In this document: positions 1 through 6,200 of the stretch, one piece after another
Layout: each line of letters opens with the position of its first letter
How positions within the stretch are numbered: the stretch's first letter is position 1
From: Candidatus Uhrbacteria bacterium RIFOXYB12_FULL_58_10
GTDB lineage: Bacteria > Patescibacteriota > Patescibacteriia > UBA9934 > GWF2-40-263
Length of the DNA: 9,535 bases
Direction of reading: 5' to 3'
Assembly: GCA_943357275.1 (NCBI GenBank)
Contig: CALRGL010000042.1
Location: 1-9,535, forward strand
Program-made: the position numbers and the translations under genes
The notes under the pieces: generated by a model
Databases searched by the model: none
The model's input: only the letters and a program-made list of their open reading frames with translations
Told to the model about the DNA's origin: nothing

Positions 1-450
1 TTCATATAGTTCCCCCGAGACACCAAATAACAAAGCTTCTGTATTAATTGTTCGATTGTAGACGTTAGCTGTATACGTCAAAGGGCTATAAGAAATAAGA
101 AGTGCATTTCCACCAAACTCATCATTCACAACTTCATGCCAAACAAGAATTTGAAAAGGATAAAATCGATACTGACCACCGGCTTGAACAACCACACCCA
201 GCTGAGCATCATCTAGATATTCATTCGCCGATGCAACGTTTTCAAAGTCTGGACGATCTATAGACGGGATCTTATCGAGCCCCGGTCCAGCAGAGACAAT
301 ACGAAATGCATCAAACTGATGTGAGACGACTCGATCTTCCATCTTAAACAGGCCTGTGGTGCTGAAATACTGGTATTGAAGAATAACAATCACAACCAAA
401 ACAATCGCCACTGCAAGAACAAGCCATTTTGTAGGTGATTTCTGTTTCAT
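1..450 (-). CDS. DUF3179-like membrane-anchored protein, N-terminal part (runs off the window)
   Basis: The frame is open from an ATG at 450-448 to the window edge, giving 150 residues with no stop. Residues 9-27 form one hydrophobic segment (WLVLAVAIVLVVIVIL) after a Lys-rich start, so the protein is probably anchored with the rest outside the membrane. Further on come IPSIDRPDFE (about 64-73), a YLDD/GVVVQ stretch, RFYPFQILVWHEVVNDEFGG, and an FGVSGELYE ending. This order of motifs matches the DUF3179 family as I remember it. The family usually carries a YCPL-type cysteine motif after the WHEIVND segment; here it reads SYSPLTYT, with no cysteine. The function of DUF3179 is unknown. No start codon precedes the ATG in frame before a stop, so the start is fairly secure. 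It is divergent from the superoxide dismutase gene across a 61-bp gap. Confidence 0.75.
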   Translation of the reverse strand, partial: MKQKSPTKWLVLAVAIVLVVIVILQYQYFSTTGLFKMEDRVVSHQFDAFRIVSAGPGLDKIPSIDRPDFENVASANEYLDDAQLGVVVQAGGQYRFYPFQILVWHEVVNDEFGGNALLISYSPLTYTANVYNRTINTEALLFGVSGELYE

Positions 451-453
451 AAC

Positions 454-481
454 TTGACATAACCCCCCTGTCGGTTACCAT
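454..481 (+). promoter_or_regulatory. Sigma70-like promoter for the sod-prx pair
   Basis: A perfect -35 TTGACA lies at 454-459, and a weaker -10 TACCAT at 476-481 after a 16-bp spacer. Transcription would start near 488, leaving a leader of about 23 nt before the dismutase ATG at 512. No Shine-Dalgarno sequence is visible in that leader. The -35 is convincing; the -10 is only four of six. Confidence 0.5.
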
Positions 482-486
482 GGTAA
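475..486. promoter_or_regulatory. 12-bp perfect palindrome, candidate operator
   Basis: TTACCATGGTAA is its own reverse complement and overlaps the predicted -10 of the dismutase promoter in the divergent gap. A dimeric repressor bound here could block RNA polymerase. The regulator is not in the window, and a palindrome of this size can occur by chance, so the operator role is inferred. Confidence 0.3.
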
Positions 487-511
487 AGAACTTTTAACGT
501 AATGTACACCT

Positions 512-1138
512 ATGCCATCAACATTAGACTACGAAGCAAAACCGCTTCCATTTGAAAAGGACTTGGTCGGAATTTCTCAGAAGACTCTCGCTATTCATCA
601 CGACAAACTCTATCTTGGATATGTTGCCAAAATGAAAGAAGTTGGGAGTAAATTAAAAGAAATGCGTCAGTCAGGTGTCGGTCTGGATGCTTCCAATCAA
701 AGCTATTCAGATCTTCGATCACTCCGTGACGCAGAGACATTCACCACAAACGGTGTCTACCTCCACGAATACTACTTTTCCGTGCTCGGTGGAGATGGAG
801 TAGCAAGCGGCACACTCGTCGATGAACTCATCGCGAAATATGGTTCACTAGAACAATTCATCGCCTTCTTCTCTGCCTCAGGCATGGCTGTGCGAGGCTG
901 GGTGGTTCTCGCTTGGGACACACAAATTCAACGCTTAAAAATCTACGGATGTGACGCTCACAACCAAGGTGGCGTGTGGGGATGCATGCCAATCATCGTA
1001 CTAGACGTCTACGAACACGCTTACTTTGCTGATTACGGAAGTGATCGCAAAGCTTACATCGCGGATTTCTGGAAGAATTTCAACTGGGAGAAGGCAAATG
1101 AGATGTACGAAAAGGTTTCAAAATTCAATCTATCTTAA
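512..1138 (+). CDS. Superoxide dismutase, Fe/Mn family
   Basis: This 208-aa protein should convert superoxide to oxygen and hydrogen peroxide. Aligned by eye with E. coli SodB/SodA, the four metal ligands are H29 (in AIHHDKLY), H85 (in VYLHEYYF), D165 and H169 (in LDVYEHAYF). The conserved gateway tyrosine is Y37, and the C-terminal DFWKNFNWE matches the family. Length is normal. Several second-sphere positions differ: the usual KHH after the first ligand is KLY, so the E. coli His30 position is Leu; the AxGSGW stretch reads AVRGW; and a DAHNQGG segment (148-154) holds the candidate His/Gln that would bind the metal-bound solvent. The residue two before D165 is Val, neither the Gly common in Mn enzymes nor the Thr common in Fe enzymes, so metal preference cannot be assigned. 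No signal peptide is seen, so it is cytosolic. The peroxiredoxin gene follows 4 nt downstream. Confidence 0.93.
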   Translation: MPSTLDYEAKPLPFEKDLVGISQKTLAIHHDKLYLGYVAKMKEVGSKLKEMRQSGVGLDASNQSYSDLRSLRDAETFTTNGVYLHEYYFSVLGGDGVASGTLVDELIAKYGSLEQFIAFFSASGMAVRGWVVLAWDTQIQRLKIYGCDAHNQGGVWGCMPIIVLDVYEHAYFADYGSDRKAYIADFWKNFNWEKANEMYEKVSKFNLS

Positions 1139-1142
1139 CCTT

Positions 1143-1685
1143 ATGACAGAACACGCACCACAGATCGCTAAAGTCGGTAAACTTGCTCCTAATTTCGAAG
1201 TCGAAGTTGCAACCGGCACTGGAGAATTTAAAGAAGTGAAACTTTCTGACTATTCAGGAAAATGGCTTGTTCTCTTTTTTTATCCACTTGATTTCACTTT
1301 TGTCTGTCCAACAGAAATTACAGGCTTCTCAAAACGCTATGAAGAGTTCACAGCACTAAACGCTGACGTACTTGGTGGCTCAACGGACAGTGTTCATGCA
1401 CACAAAGCCTGGCTCAAAGATCTGGGAGAGCTCAAGTTCCATCTGTTCTCTGATATGAATCGTTCCATGTCTTCAGACTACAACGTCCTCATAGAAGACA
1501 AAGGCATCGCCCTTCGTGGAACCTTCATCATCGACCCAGACGGAATCCTCCGCTATGCGCTTTATCACGACCTCGGTGTCGGTCGATCCGTCGACGAGAC
1601 TCTGCGTGTCCTCAAAGCCCTCCAAACTGGCGAACTTTGCCCAGTTGGATGGAATACGGGAGACAAGACATTAGGAAAAGCCTAA
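1143..1685 (+). CDS. Peroxiredoxin, typical 2-Cys (AhpC/Prx1 type)
   Basis: This 180-aa thiol peroxidase reduces hydrogen and organic peroxides and is the natural partner of the dismutase just upstream. The peroxidatic cysteine is C55 in PLDFTFVCPTE, with P48, T52 and R125 (LRGTF) completing the active site. The resolving cysteine is C166 in GELCPVGW. The protein ends 14 residues later and has no C-terminal YF motif, which fits a bacterial, overoxidation-resistant enzyme. The ATG at 1143 was chosen because it places the AhpC N-terminus (QIAKVGKLAPNF) normally; an in-frame extension upstream would overlap the dismutase gene and matches nothing. No AhpF-like reductase is in the window; the electron donor is unknown. 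A terminator follows directly. Confidence 0.95.
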   Translation: MTEHAPQIAKVGKLAPNFEVEVATGTGEFKEVKLSDYSGKWLVLFFYPLDFTFVCPTEITGFSKRYEEFTALNADVLGGSTDSVHAHKAWLKDLGELKFHLFSDMNRSMSSDYNVLIEDKGIALRGTFIIDPDGILRYALYHDLGVGRSVDETLRVLKALQTGELCPVGWNTGDKTLGKA

Positions 1686-1691
1686 GAATCA

Positions 1692-1720
1692 AAAACAACG
1701 ACTTTCAAGGTCGTTGTTTT
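1692..1720. terminator. Bidirectional intrinsic terminator between convergent genes
   Basis: An 11-bp perfect stem, AAAACAACGAC (1692-1702) against GTCGTTGTTTT (1710-1720), has a 7-nt loop. A-rich and T-rich flanks give a U-tract on both strands. It lies 7 nt after the peroxiredoxin stop. On the other strand it includes the last four codons and ends close to the stop of the HD-domain gene. Confidence 0.85.
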
Positions 1721-2217
1721 AATTGTTCCTTTAATTCCTCCCAAATTCCAGTATCACCCATCAATTTCCAAGTCAGTGATAACATGAGTGGCCCCTTTGT
1801 TTCATACATAAACTTCTGTCGTTCTTCCGACATCGTATGACAAGAACGCAAGTTGTCCGTAATGTCGGCAATCTTAATCGCCCAAGCATCTTTATCTCCC
1901 GCATCCACCAAACGAGCAAGCATCTTCACCCATCGACCATCGCCATCTGGAACGGACTTGTCGTGACTACAAAAATCTACCAAGCAAACCACACGCTCAG
2001 AAAATCCCTGAGTTCGAAGTTCATCAAGCGTCACATCGCCATCTTCCACGATGTCGTGCAACAAACCCGCCAGACAAACCTCCTCTGAGAAACCAAACTT
2101 CACGAGTGCATCACGAACACGAAACGAATGCGTCCAGTTTGGAACGTCTGTGGTGCCTTTGCGAAAGCCTTGGATGTGGGATTGGACGAGGGATTCAGCA
2201 AGGGTAGTTTGGTGCAT
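1705..2217 (-). CDS. HD-domain phosphohydrolase, MESH1/SpoT-hydrolase-like
   Basis: The protein is 170 aa from the ATG at 2217-2215; a TTG at 2229-2227 would add four residues. I prefer ATG, since neither has a Shine-Dalgarno sequence. The HD metal ligands are visible as H30 (NWTHSFRV), H54-D55 (GLLHDIVEDG) and D118 (KIADITDNLR). The acidic pair E58-D59 right after HD is typical of SpoT and MESH1 (p)ppGpp hydrolases. A further TLDEL after the HD and a DK pair in the middle (CSHDKSVPDG) also parallel MESH1, and the length is close to MESH1's 179 aa. There is no synthetase, TGS or ACT domain. The likely reaction is removal of the 3'-pyrophosphate from (p)ppGpp or a related nucleotide. Other HD families cleave different phosphoesters, so the substrate is inferred. 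The gene is convergent with the peroxiredoxin and divergent from the frameshifted gene. Confidence 0.8.
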   Translation of the reverse strand: MHQTTLAESLVQSHIQGFRKGTTDVPNWTHSFRVRDALVKFGFSEEVCLAGLLHDIVEDGDVTLDELRTQGFSERVVCLVDFCSHDKSVPDGDGRWVKMLARLVDAGDKDAWAIKIADITDNLRSCHTMSEERQKFMYETKGPLMLSLTWKLMGDTGIWEELKEQLKQRP

Positions 2218-2222
2218 ATGGC

Positions 2223-2251
2223 TTGACAAAAAGCTAAAAAAATGGTATTTT
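2223..2251 (+). promoter_or_regulatory. Sigma70-like promoter for the gene at 2301
   Basis: TTGACA at 2223-2228 is followed, after exactly 17 bp, by TATTTT at 2246-2251. Transcription would start near 2258, giving a leader of about 43 nt. The -35 lies across the start region of the divergent HD gene, so the two transcription units are closely linked. Confidence 0.65.
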
Positions 2252-2285
2252 GCTATGGTTTCTTTGAACCGAAATCTGTATTAAC

Positions 2286-2300
2286 GGAGAGGAAATAGTG
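2286..2300 (+). promoter_or_regulatory. Ribosome binding site, unusual for this window
   Basis: GGAGAGG at 2286-2292 sits 8 nt before the ATG at 2301; an in-frame GTG directly precedes that ATG. It is the clearest Shine-Dalgarno sequence here. Most other starts lack one or rely on stop/start overlaps. Confidence 0.7.
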
Positions 2301-2710
2301 ATGAACGAGCAGCAAGTCGTGGACCTCATGAAAAGCAGTCGTTCCGAAGCCGAATGGAGTCGAAACATTGATACCGTCAAAGCCAGTTTCGGAGGGACAT
2401 ACCCGATTTCTGGTATCAAGCCATCGTTCTTACTGGGCTGGCGGAACGCGTAGCAAACAGCTACGGCAGCACGACTCATCTGAGTCCCGTGCGTACGCTC
2501 TCCGTGACCAAGGTCGACAGGCCATTGTCGCTCTTCACTCGACCGACCAAACTGCCCTTTCTCACGAATGCCGAGACAATCGTGGGGATCTACAACCAAG
2601 GTCTGGGCGAAAAGGAATGTCCATGCCCAACCCTGAACGATATGCAGGATCTCTACGATTCCTACGCACAAGGCCTGGCCATCTCCCTCAGATGGGTCAT
2701 CCGTAGCTGA
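2301..2710 (+). pseudogene. Unknown small protein broken by a one-base frameshift
   Basis: The ATG at 2301 opens a frame beginning MNEQQVVDLMKSSRSEAEW that stops at a TAG (2451-2453) after 50 codons. Its coherent protein character is lost after GGTYP, while the -1 frame continues from 2405 as DFWYQAIVLTGLAERVANSY to a TGA at 2708-2710. Joining the frames at the CCC run (2402-2404), as if one C were missing, gives a continuous 136-aa protein. Its parts are an acidic helical N-terminus, an aromatic DFWYQ helix, a middle with THLSPVRTLSVTK, and a CPCP motif in GEKECPCPTLNDMQDLY before a final helix. I do not recognise a named family; the N-terminal pattern is one I vaguely associate with small unannotated Patescibacteria proteins. 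GC is about 55% by hand count against roughly 40-45% nearby. A good promoter, Shine-Dalgarno and terminator argue for an expressed gene. The break may be a sequencing or assembly error, or a true mutation. Confidence 0.65.
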
Positions 2711-2742
2711 TTCGTTGACCCAAGGTTCTCTCACACAACTCG

Positions 2743-2771
2743 CCCCCACCCGAAAGGACTGGGGGGTTTTT
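2743..2771 (+). terminator. Intrinsic terminator after the frameshifted gene
   Basis: A CCCCCA/TGGGGG stem, continued by CC/GG around a CGAAA loop with a 2-nt bulge on the right arm, is followed by five Ts (2767-2771). There is no T-tract in the opposite direction, so it serves the plus strand only. It lies 33 nt after the TGA at 2710 and not directly after the early TAG at 2453, which supports 2710 as the real gene end. Confidence 0.85.
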
Positions 2772-2797
2772 ATAAAGCACATTTTACCTAATCTCCT

Positions 2798-3802
2798 CTA
2801 ATACAAATCCCCATAGTCATAATCACTACCACTCGCATCCCCTTCCTCTTGTTCCCATGGTTTTCTCTCCTGCTTGTGCTGCCATCTCCAAAGAGCAGAG
2901 AGGATAGTCATTCCTCTGTAAAAATGTTCAGAGGCACCATTCTGTGCGTTGAAAACGTACAAATCATCGGCGTCGAAGGGTTGGTCTCCATTCATTAAAG
3001 ATTTAGCCCGTTTACCCATCTGTGCGTCAACGGAAGACAGATAGGTTAAAACGAGCCGTTCTAACATGAACGTATTGAGGTTATACTCACGAACGTATCG
3101 AAACACATTAAAATCTTTGTCCTTCTCCAAGGCTGTCGAATTAAAATCACGGGCATAGTCACCGATCGCTATTCCCATGTAATCCTCTTGCTTGGTCGTA
3201 TTAAATATCTTTTCTCCCTGTTTATCAAAAAATCGATGAGCCACATAGGCCATATCGTAGGATTTTTGATGAAACAAGGATTGAATTTGTTTGTCGAAGT
3301 TTTCTTGTGTTGGATGGAGTTCTAAATCCAGTTCCAATAAAGGTAGCTTGATAATATCGTGTGGAAGTGTTGGATCGTAAACGTTTGCGATCGCGTACGA
3401 TCGTTCGAGAAAACCTTTAACGAGCTTTTCAAACACTTCCGGTGTGTATTCTGTTCGTCGTGACCAGAGTGTTTCATCTAAAAAGTCATCGACATAACGT
3501 ATAGCTGCCGCAGCGATAAAGGCTCTGTCTTGTTGACTGACTTGAATATCACCCGCAATACCAATGCGATTTTGTATATTATGCAGTGAAGATTCAAACG
3601 ACTCTAAAAATCGAGAATAAGTTGGAGGATCAAACTGTGATGCATCTTCTGGAAAGTAAGCTTCAATAGCATCTTTCAAGGACTCAATCATCTGAAGATA
3701 GTCGGAAGGCTCTTTTTCTTTCCTTTCTTGACGATCTTCAACAGGATCAGAAAACATTTGAAATTCCGAAGACCCATGTCGACCAGCTTGTTCAAAAAAC
3801 AT
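2798..3802 (-). CDS. Protein of unknown function, helical, with DDxxD-like motif
   Basis: I do not recognise this 334-aa protein. It has no signal peptide and no clear membrane segment and appears soluble and mostly alpha-helical. Residues 1-35 are polar and probably disordered, and the tail (about 315-334) is acidic and Asp/Tyr-rich. Two acidic motifs stand out: YVDDFLDE at 103-110, and IGDYARDF at 213-220, both within predicted helices. Their spacing and form recall the paired Asp motifs of class I isoprenoid synthases, but no other family feature is evident and this is only a suggestion. The ATG at 3802 lies 5 nt after the glutaredoxin stop; an alternative start at Met16 has no better context. 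It is the last gene of the six-gene minus-strand cluster. No convincing minus-strand terminator follows it. Confidence 0.75.
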   Translation of the reverse strand: MFFEQAGRHGSSEFQMFSDPVEDRQERKEKEPSDYLQMIESLKDAIEAYFPEDASQFDPPTYSRFLESFESSLHNIQNRIGIAGDIQVSQQDRAFIAAAAIRYVDDFLDETLWSRRTEYTPEVFEKLVKGFLERSYAIANVYDPTLPHDIIKLPLLELDLELHPTQENFDKQIQSLFHQKSYDMAYVAHRFFDKQGEKIFNTTKQEDYMGIAIGDYARDFNSTALEKDKDFNVFRYVREYNLNTFMLERLVLTYLSSVDAQMGKRAKSLMNGDQPFDADDLYVFNAQNGASEHFYRGMTILSALWRWQHKQERKPWEQEEGDASGSDYDYGDLY

Positions 3803-3807
3803 AGTTG

Positions 3808-4038
3808 TTAAATCTTCAACAACTCTTTTAACTTCGCCTCATCAAACCCAATCACCATTTCCTCCCCAATCATCACAACCGGTACACCCATTTGGCCAGT
3901 TTTTTGAATCATTTCTTCCGCGTGTTCTTGACTTGTTGAGACGTCAAAATCTGTATACACGACTGAATGTTCTTCTAAGAATGACTTGACTTGCTTGCAA
4001 AAGGGACAGGTTGGAGTGGAGTAGACGATGACATTCAT
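3808..4038 (-). CDS. Glutaredoxin-like thiol oxidoreductase
   Basis: A 76-aa single thioredoxin-fold domain. The redox motif C11-P-F-C14 sits after the first beta strand (NVIVYSTPT). The cis-proline is P53 in MGVPVVMIG, and the GFDEAKL ending (64-70) matches the glutaredoxin / NrdH-like group. The CPFC centre would catalyse dithiol-disulfide exchange. Whether its donor is glutathione or a thioredoxin reductase cannot be told from the sequence; short proteins of this kind often use the latter. Its ATG follows the ferredoxin stop by one nucleotide in the arrangement TAATATG, so the two are translationally linked. Possible clients such as ribonucleotide reductase are not in the window. Confidence 0.92.
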   Translation of the reverse strand: MNVIVYSTPTCPFCKQVKSFLEEHSVVYTDFDVSTSQEHAEEMIQKTGQMGVPVVMIGEEMVIGFDEAKLKELLKI

Positions 4039-4039
4039 A

Positions 4040-4318
4040 TTAAGCAGTTATGCGAGTTACGAGTTCTTCGAGATCTGATTCTCGAACATCTCCAAGGTAG
4101 ATGTTGTCGGGCATGATTGCGATCACGGCTCCGCTTTGGCAGTTCCCCAGACATCCGGTTTTGGAAACACGAATCGTTGGGTCTTTGCCTGCTACGGCCA
4201 GTTTCAAATCAAGATAAAACTCTGGAGACAGTTTTTTCGCGCAACAGGCTTTTCCATCGGGCTTTTCGTTTGTACACACAAGCACCAGTTTTCTGAATTG
4301 GATATCAGCCTTTCGCAT
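4040..4318 (-). CDS. Thioredoxin-like [2Fe-2S] ferredoxin
   Basis: The 92-aa protein has the cysteine pattern of the thioredoxin-like ferredoxin family: C15 (LVLVCTNEKPDGKACC), C25 or C26, then C56 and C60 in TGCLGNCQSGAV. Four of these would hold one [2Fe-2S] cluster; the adjacent C25-C26 leaves one spare. The IAIMPDNIYLGDV strand and acidic C-terminal helix complete the fold. It is a small soluble electron carrier with no known fixed partner. The start ATG follows the aminopeptidase stop by one nucleotide (TAATATG), and the glutaredoxin follows by the same junction, so the two redox proteins are made together. Confidence 0.9.
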   Translation of the reverse strand: MRKADIQFRKLVLVCTNEKPDGKACCAKKLSPEFYLDLKLAVAGKDPTIRVSKTGCLGNCQSGAVIAIMPDNIYLGDVRESDLEELVTRITA

Positions 4319-4319
4319 A

Positions 4320-5825
4320 TTAATAGCTTCTGAGGAAGTGAATCAATGTTCTCACAGGATGTCCGGTTGCACCTTTCTGTTCATACGCATTAAACGGTCG
4401 TTCAGCGTACGCTGGGCCGGCAATGTCCATGTGAATCCATGGCATATCTTTTGTGACGAATTCTTGCAAGAAAAGTCCAGCAGTTAGTGCGCCACCGTAT
4501 CGTCCGCCGATATTCTTTACGTCGGCAACGTCCGACAAGATGAGTTGTCGATAGCCTTTGTAAAGTGGCAACTCCCACATTTCCTCACCGGCTTGTTTAG
4601 CTGAGGTAAGCATGCGTTGTGCTAATTCTGGATTGTTGGACATAAGCCCGGTGATTTCCTCGCCAAGAGCGACCATACAAGCTCCCGTGAGCGTCGCAAG
4701 ATCGATCACCATATCTGGTTTGAGTGTGCAAGCGTAGGAAAGTGTATCTGCGAGGGTTACTCGACCTTCTGCGTCCGTATTCAAGATTTCGATCGTCTTG
4801 CCGTTGATTGCCTTCACAATATCTCCCGGTCGAATCGCTTTTCCTGACGGCATGTTCTCGACAGCTCCAAAAATGCCGTGGACTTCTACGTTTGGTTGGA
4901 GCTTGGCAAGAACGGAGAAAACTCCAAGAACCGCGGCAGCACCGCCCATATCAATCTTCATTCCCATCATGGAATCCGATGGTTTCAAGGAAAGCCCACC
5001 GGAATCAAACGTCACAGCTTTTCCAACGAGTGCGATCACTTTCTTTGCCTTCTTTGCTGGTTTGTAAGTGAGATGCACCATGAATGGCTCGTGATCTGAC
5101 CCTTGGTTGATTCCAAGGATTCCACCAGCGCCCATCTTTTTGAGTTTTGGTTCATCGTAGACTTTGATCGAAATTGGTCCCTTTTCTTTAACCATAGCCT
5201 TTGCCGCATCCACCATATCTTTTGGTGCAAGATGAAGGGCTGGCGTGTTAACGAGATCTCGTGCAGACACGGTTGCAGAACAAACAAGTTCAGCGAGTTC
5301 AATAACGCTCTGTGCTTTTTTAGCGAGCTTTGCATCGCTAAACGTGAACTCAACAGTTTCTGTTGTCTTTTTCTTTTCTTCTTTTTTATATCGACCGTAA
5401 GTGTAACCCGACAATCGGAACCCTTCGACAATCGCTTGAACACTTTCATCCAAATCAACCTCTGCTACTTCCAAACCAACCATAGAGACATTCACGGACT
5501 TGATTTGCATTCCAGCGCAAGCATGTTGAACTTGGGCAAACGCCTTTCGAAGGATATGAGCACTCACCTCTTCCATCTTTCCAAGCCCAACCACAAGCAA
5601 ACGCTTGGCAGAGATACGTCCGTCCATGCGAATCAAAAGTGTTGACCCTTCTTTTGCTTCAAAGTGATCGTCCTTGATCACTTGTAAGAGATACTCGGAA
5701 AGCGATGCATCAAACGCATCGGACAAGAGAACTTCTTTCTGTTCACCGGCAAACGCGGAAATAACTAAAAGATCACAAACTGAACTAGAAAGCTCACCTT
5801 TTTTTGCGAGGATAGTCATAGTCAT
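4320..5825 (-). CDS. pepA: Leucyl aminopeptidase, M17 family
   Basis: A 501-aa cytosolic metallo-aminopeptidase that removes N-terminal residues from peptides, normally as a homohexamer. By alignment with E. coli PepA, the two-metal site is K269 and D274 (VGKAVTFDSGG), D292 (KIDMGGAA), D351 and E353 (LNTDAEGRVTLADTL). The catalytic Lys and Arg are K281 (LSLK) and R355. NTDAEGRV is the M17 signature and is intact. The N-terminal ~180 residues form the usual less conserved domain, with a Lys/Glu-rich stretch (146-153). Length is normal. Starts at 5825 or 5819 differ by two residues and neither has a Shine-Dalgarno; the upstream stop is 39 nt away. The downstream ferredoxin begins one nucleotide after its stop. 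Likely role: peptide recycling. Confidence 0.95.
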   Translation of the reverse strand: MTMTILAKKGELSSSVCDLLVISAFAGEQKEVLLSDAFDASLSEYLLQVIKDDHFEAKEGSTLLIRMDGRISAKRLLVVGLGKMEEVSAHILRKAFAQVQHACAGMQIKSVNVSMVGLEVAEVDLDESVQAIVEGFRLSGYTYGRYKKEEKKKTTETVEFTFSDAKLAKKAQSVIELAELVCSATVSARDLVNTPALHLAPKDMVDAAKAMVKEKGPISIKVYDEPKLKKMGAGGILGINQGSDHEPFMVHLTYKPAKKAKKVIALVGKAVTFDSGGLSLKPSDSMMGMKIDMGGAAAVLGVFSVLAKLQPNVEVHGIFGAVENMPSGKAIRPGDIVKAINGKTIEILNTDAEGRVTLADTLSYACTLKPDMVIDLATLTGACMVALGEEITGLMSNNPELAQRMLTSAKQAGEEMWELPLYKGYRQLILSDVADVKNIGGRYGGALTAGLFLQEFVTKDMPWIHMDIAGPAYAERPFNAYEQKGATGHPVRTLIHFLRSY

Positions 5826-5864
5826 ATTTTCAATTTCAAGAAGAGCTTACACAATCAACCGAGT

Positions 5865-6200
5865 TTACTCAACCACGATTCCAACTTGATAAATTGCTGG
5901 CATGGTCATTACGAGAAACAAAATGACGGACACAAGAAAAAACCAAAATGTGCGTTCTCGCCAATGAGAAAGATCCCGTCCTTTTGCCATCACAAGTGCG
6001 AGAAGCCAAAGAACAACAAATGAACTTATTGTTAACGCATATAATCCTGAAACTGGTCCGATTTCTGGAACAATGGAAAAGAGGTTAGCGATTTCTGGAC
6101 TACGGTACACAAGAACGTTTGCAATCCAGGCAATTTGTAATGAAAACGAAACAGCAAGCGCGATTGAAAGAGCAATAGATTCGTGGATGCGTTTCATCAT
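5865..6200 (-). CDS. Small membrane protein, three predicted TM segments
   Basis: I do not recognise this 111-aa protein. Hydrophobic segments lie at about 8-30, 48-72 and 84-106, separated by short loops including the charged MAKGRDLSHWRERTF. The ATG at 6200-6198 overlaps the upstream TGA in an ATGA arrangement, so translation is coupled; a second ATG follows directly. A start further upstream at 6248 is possible, but that region duplicates the upstream coding sequence. Together with its neighbour it probably forms a small membrane complex of unknown role. Confidence 0.8.
   Translation of the reverse strand: MMKRIHESIALSIALAVSFSLQIAWIANVLVYRSPEIANLFSIVPEIGPVSGLYALTISSFVVLWLLALVMAKGRDLSHWRERTFWFFLVSVILFLVMTMPAIYQVGIVVE

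Noticed and set aside
1026..1142. N-terminal extension of the peroxiredoxin by 39 residues
   Set aside because: It lies entirely on the dismutase coding region in another frame and does not resemble any AhpC N-terminus; the ATG at 1143 fits.
2368..2706. 112-aa open frame in the third plus-strand frame
   Set aside because: The frames at 2301 and 2405-2710 join into a more protein-like product with a proper Shine-Dalgarno and terminator.
2234..2782. 182-aa open frame on the minus strand
   Set aside because: It spans the promoter, gene and terminator of the plus-strand gene and has no recognisable domain; it is a shadow of a GC-rich region.
5103..5645. 180-aa open frame opposite the aminopeptidase
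   Set aside because: It is antisense to a clear M17 peptidase, rich in Phe, Cys and His in the way of a shadow frame, with no start signal.
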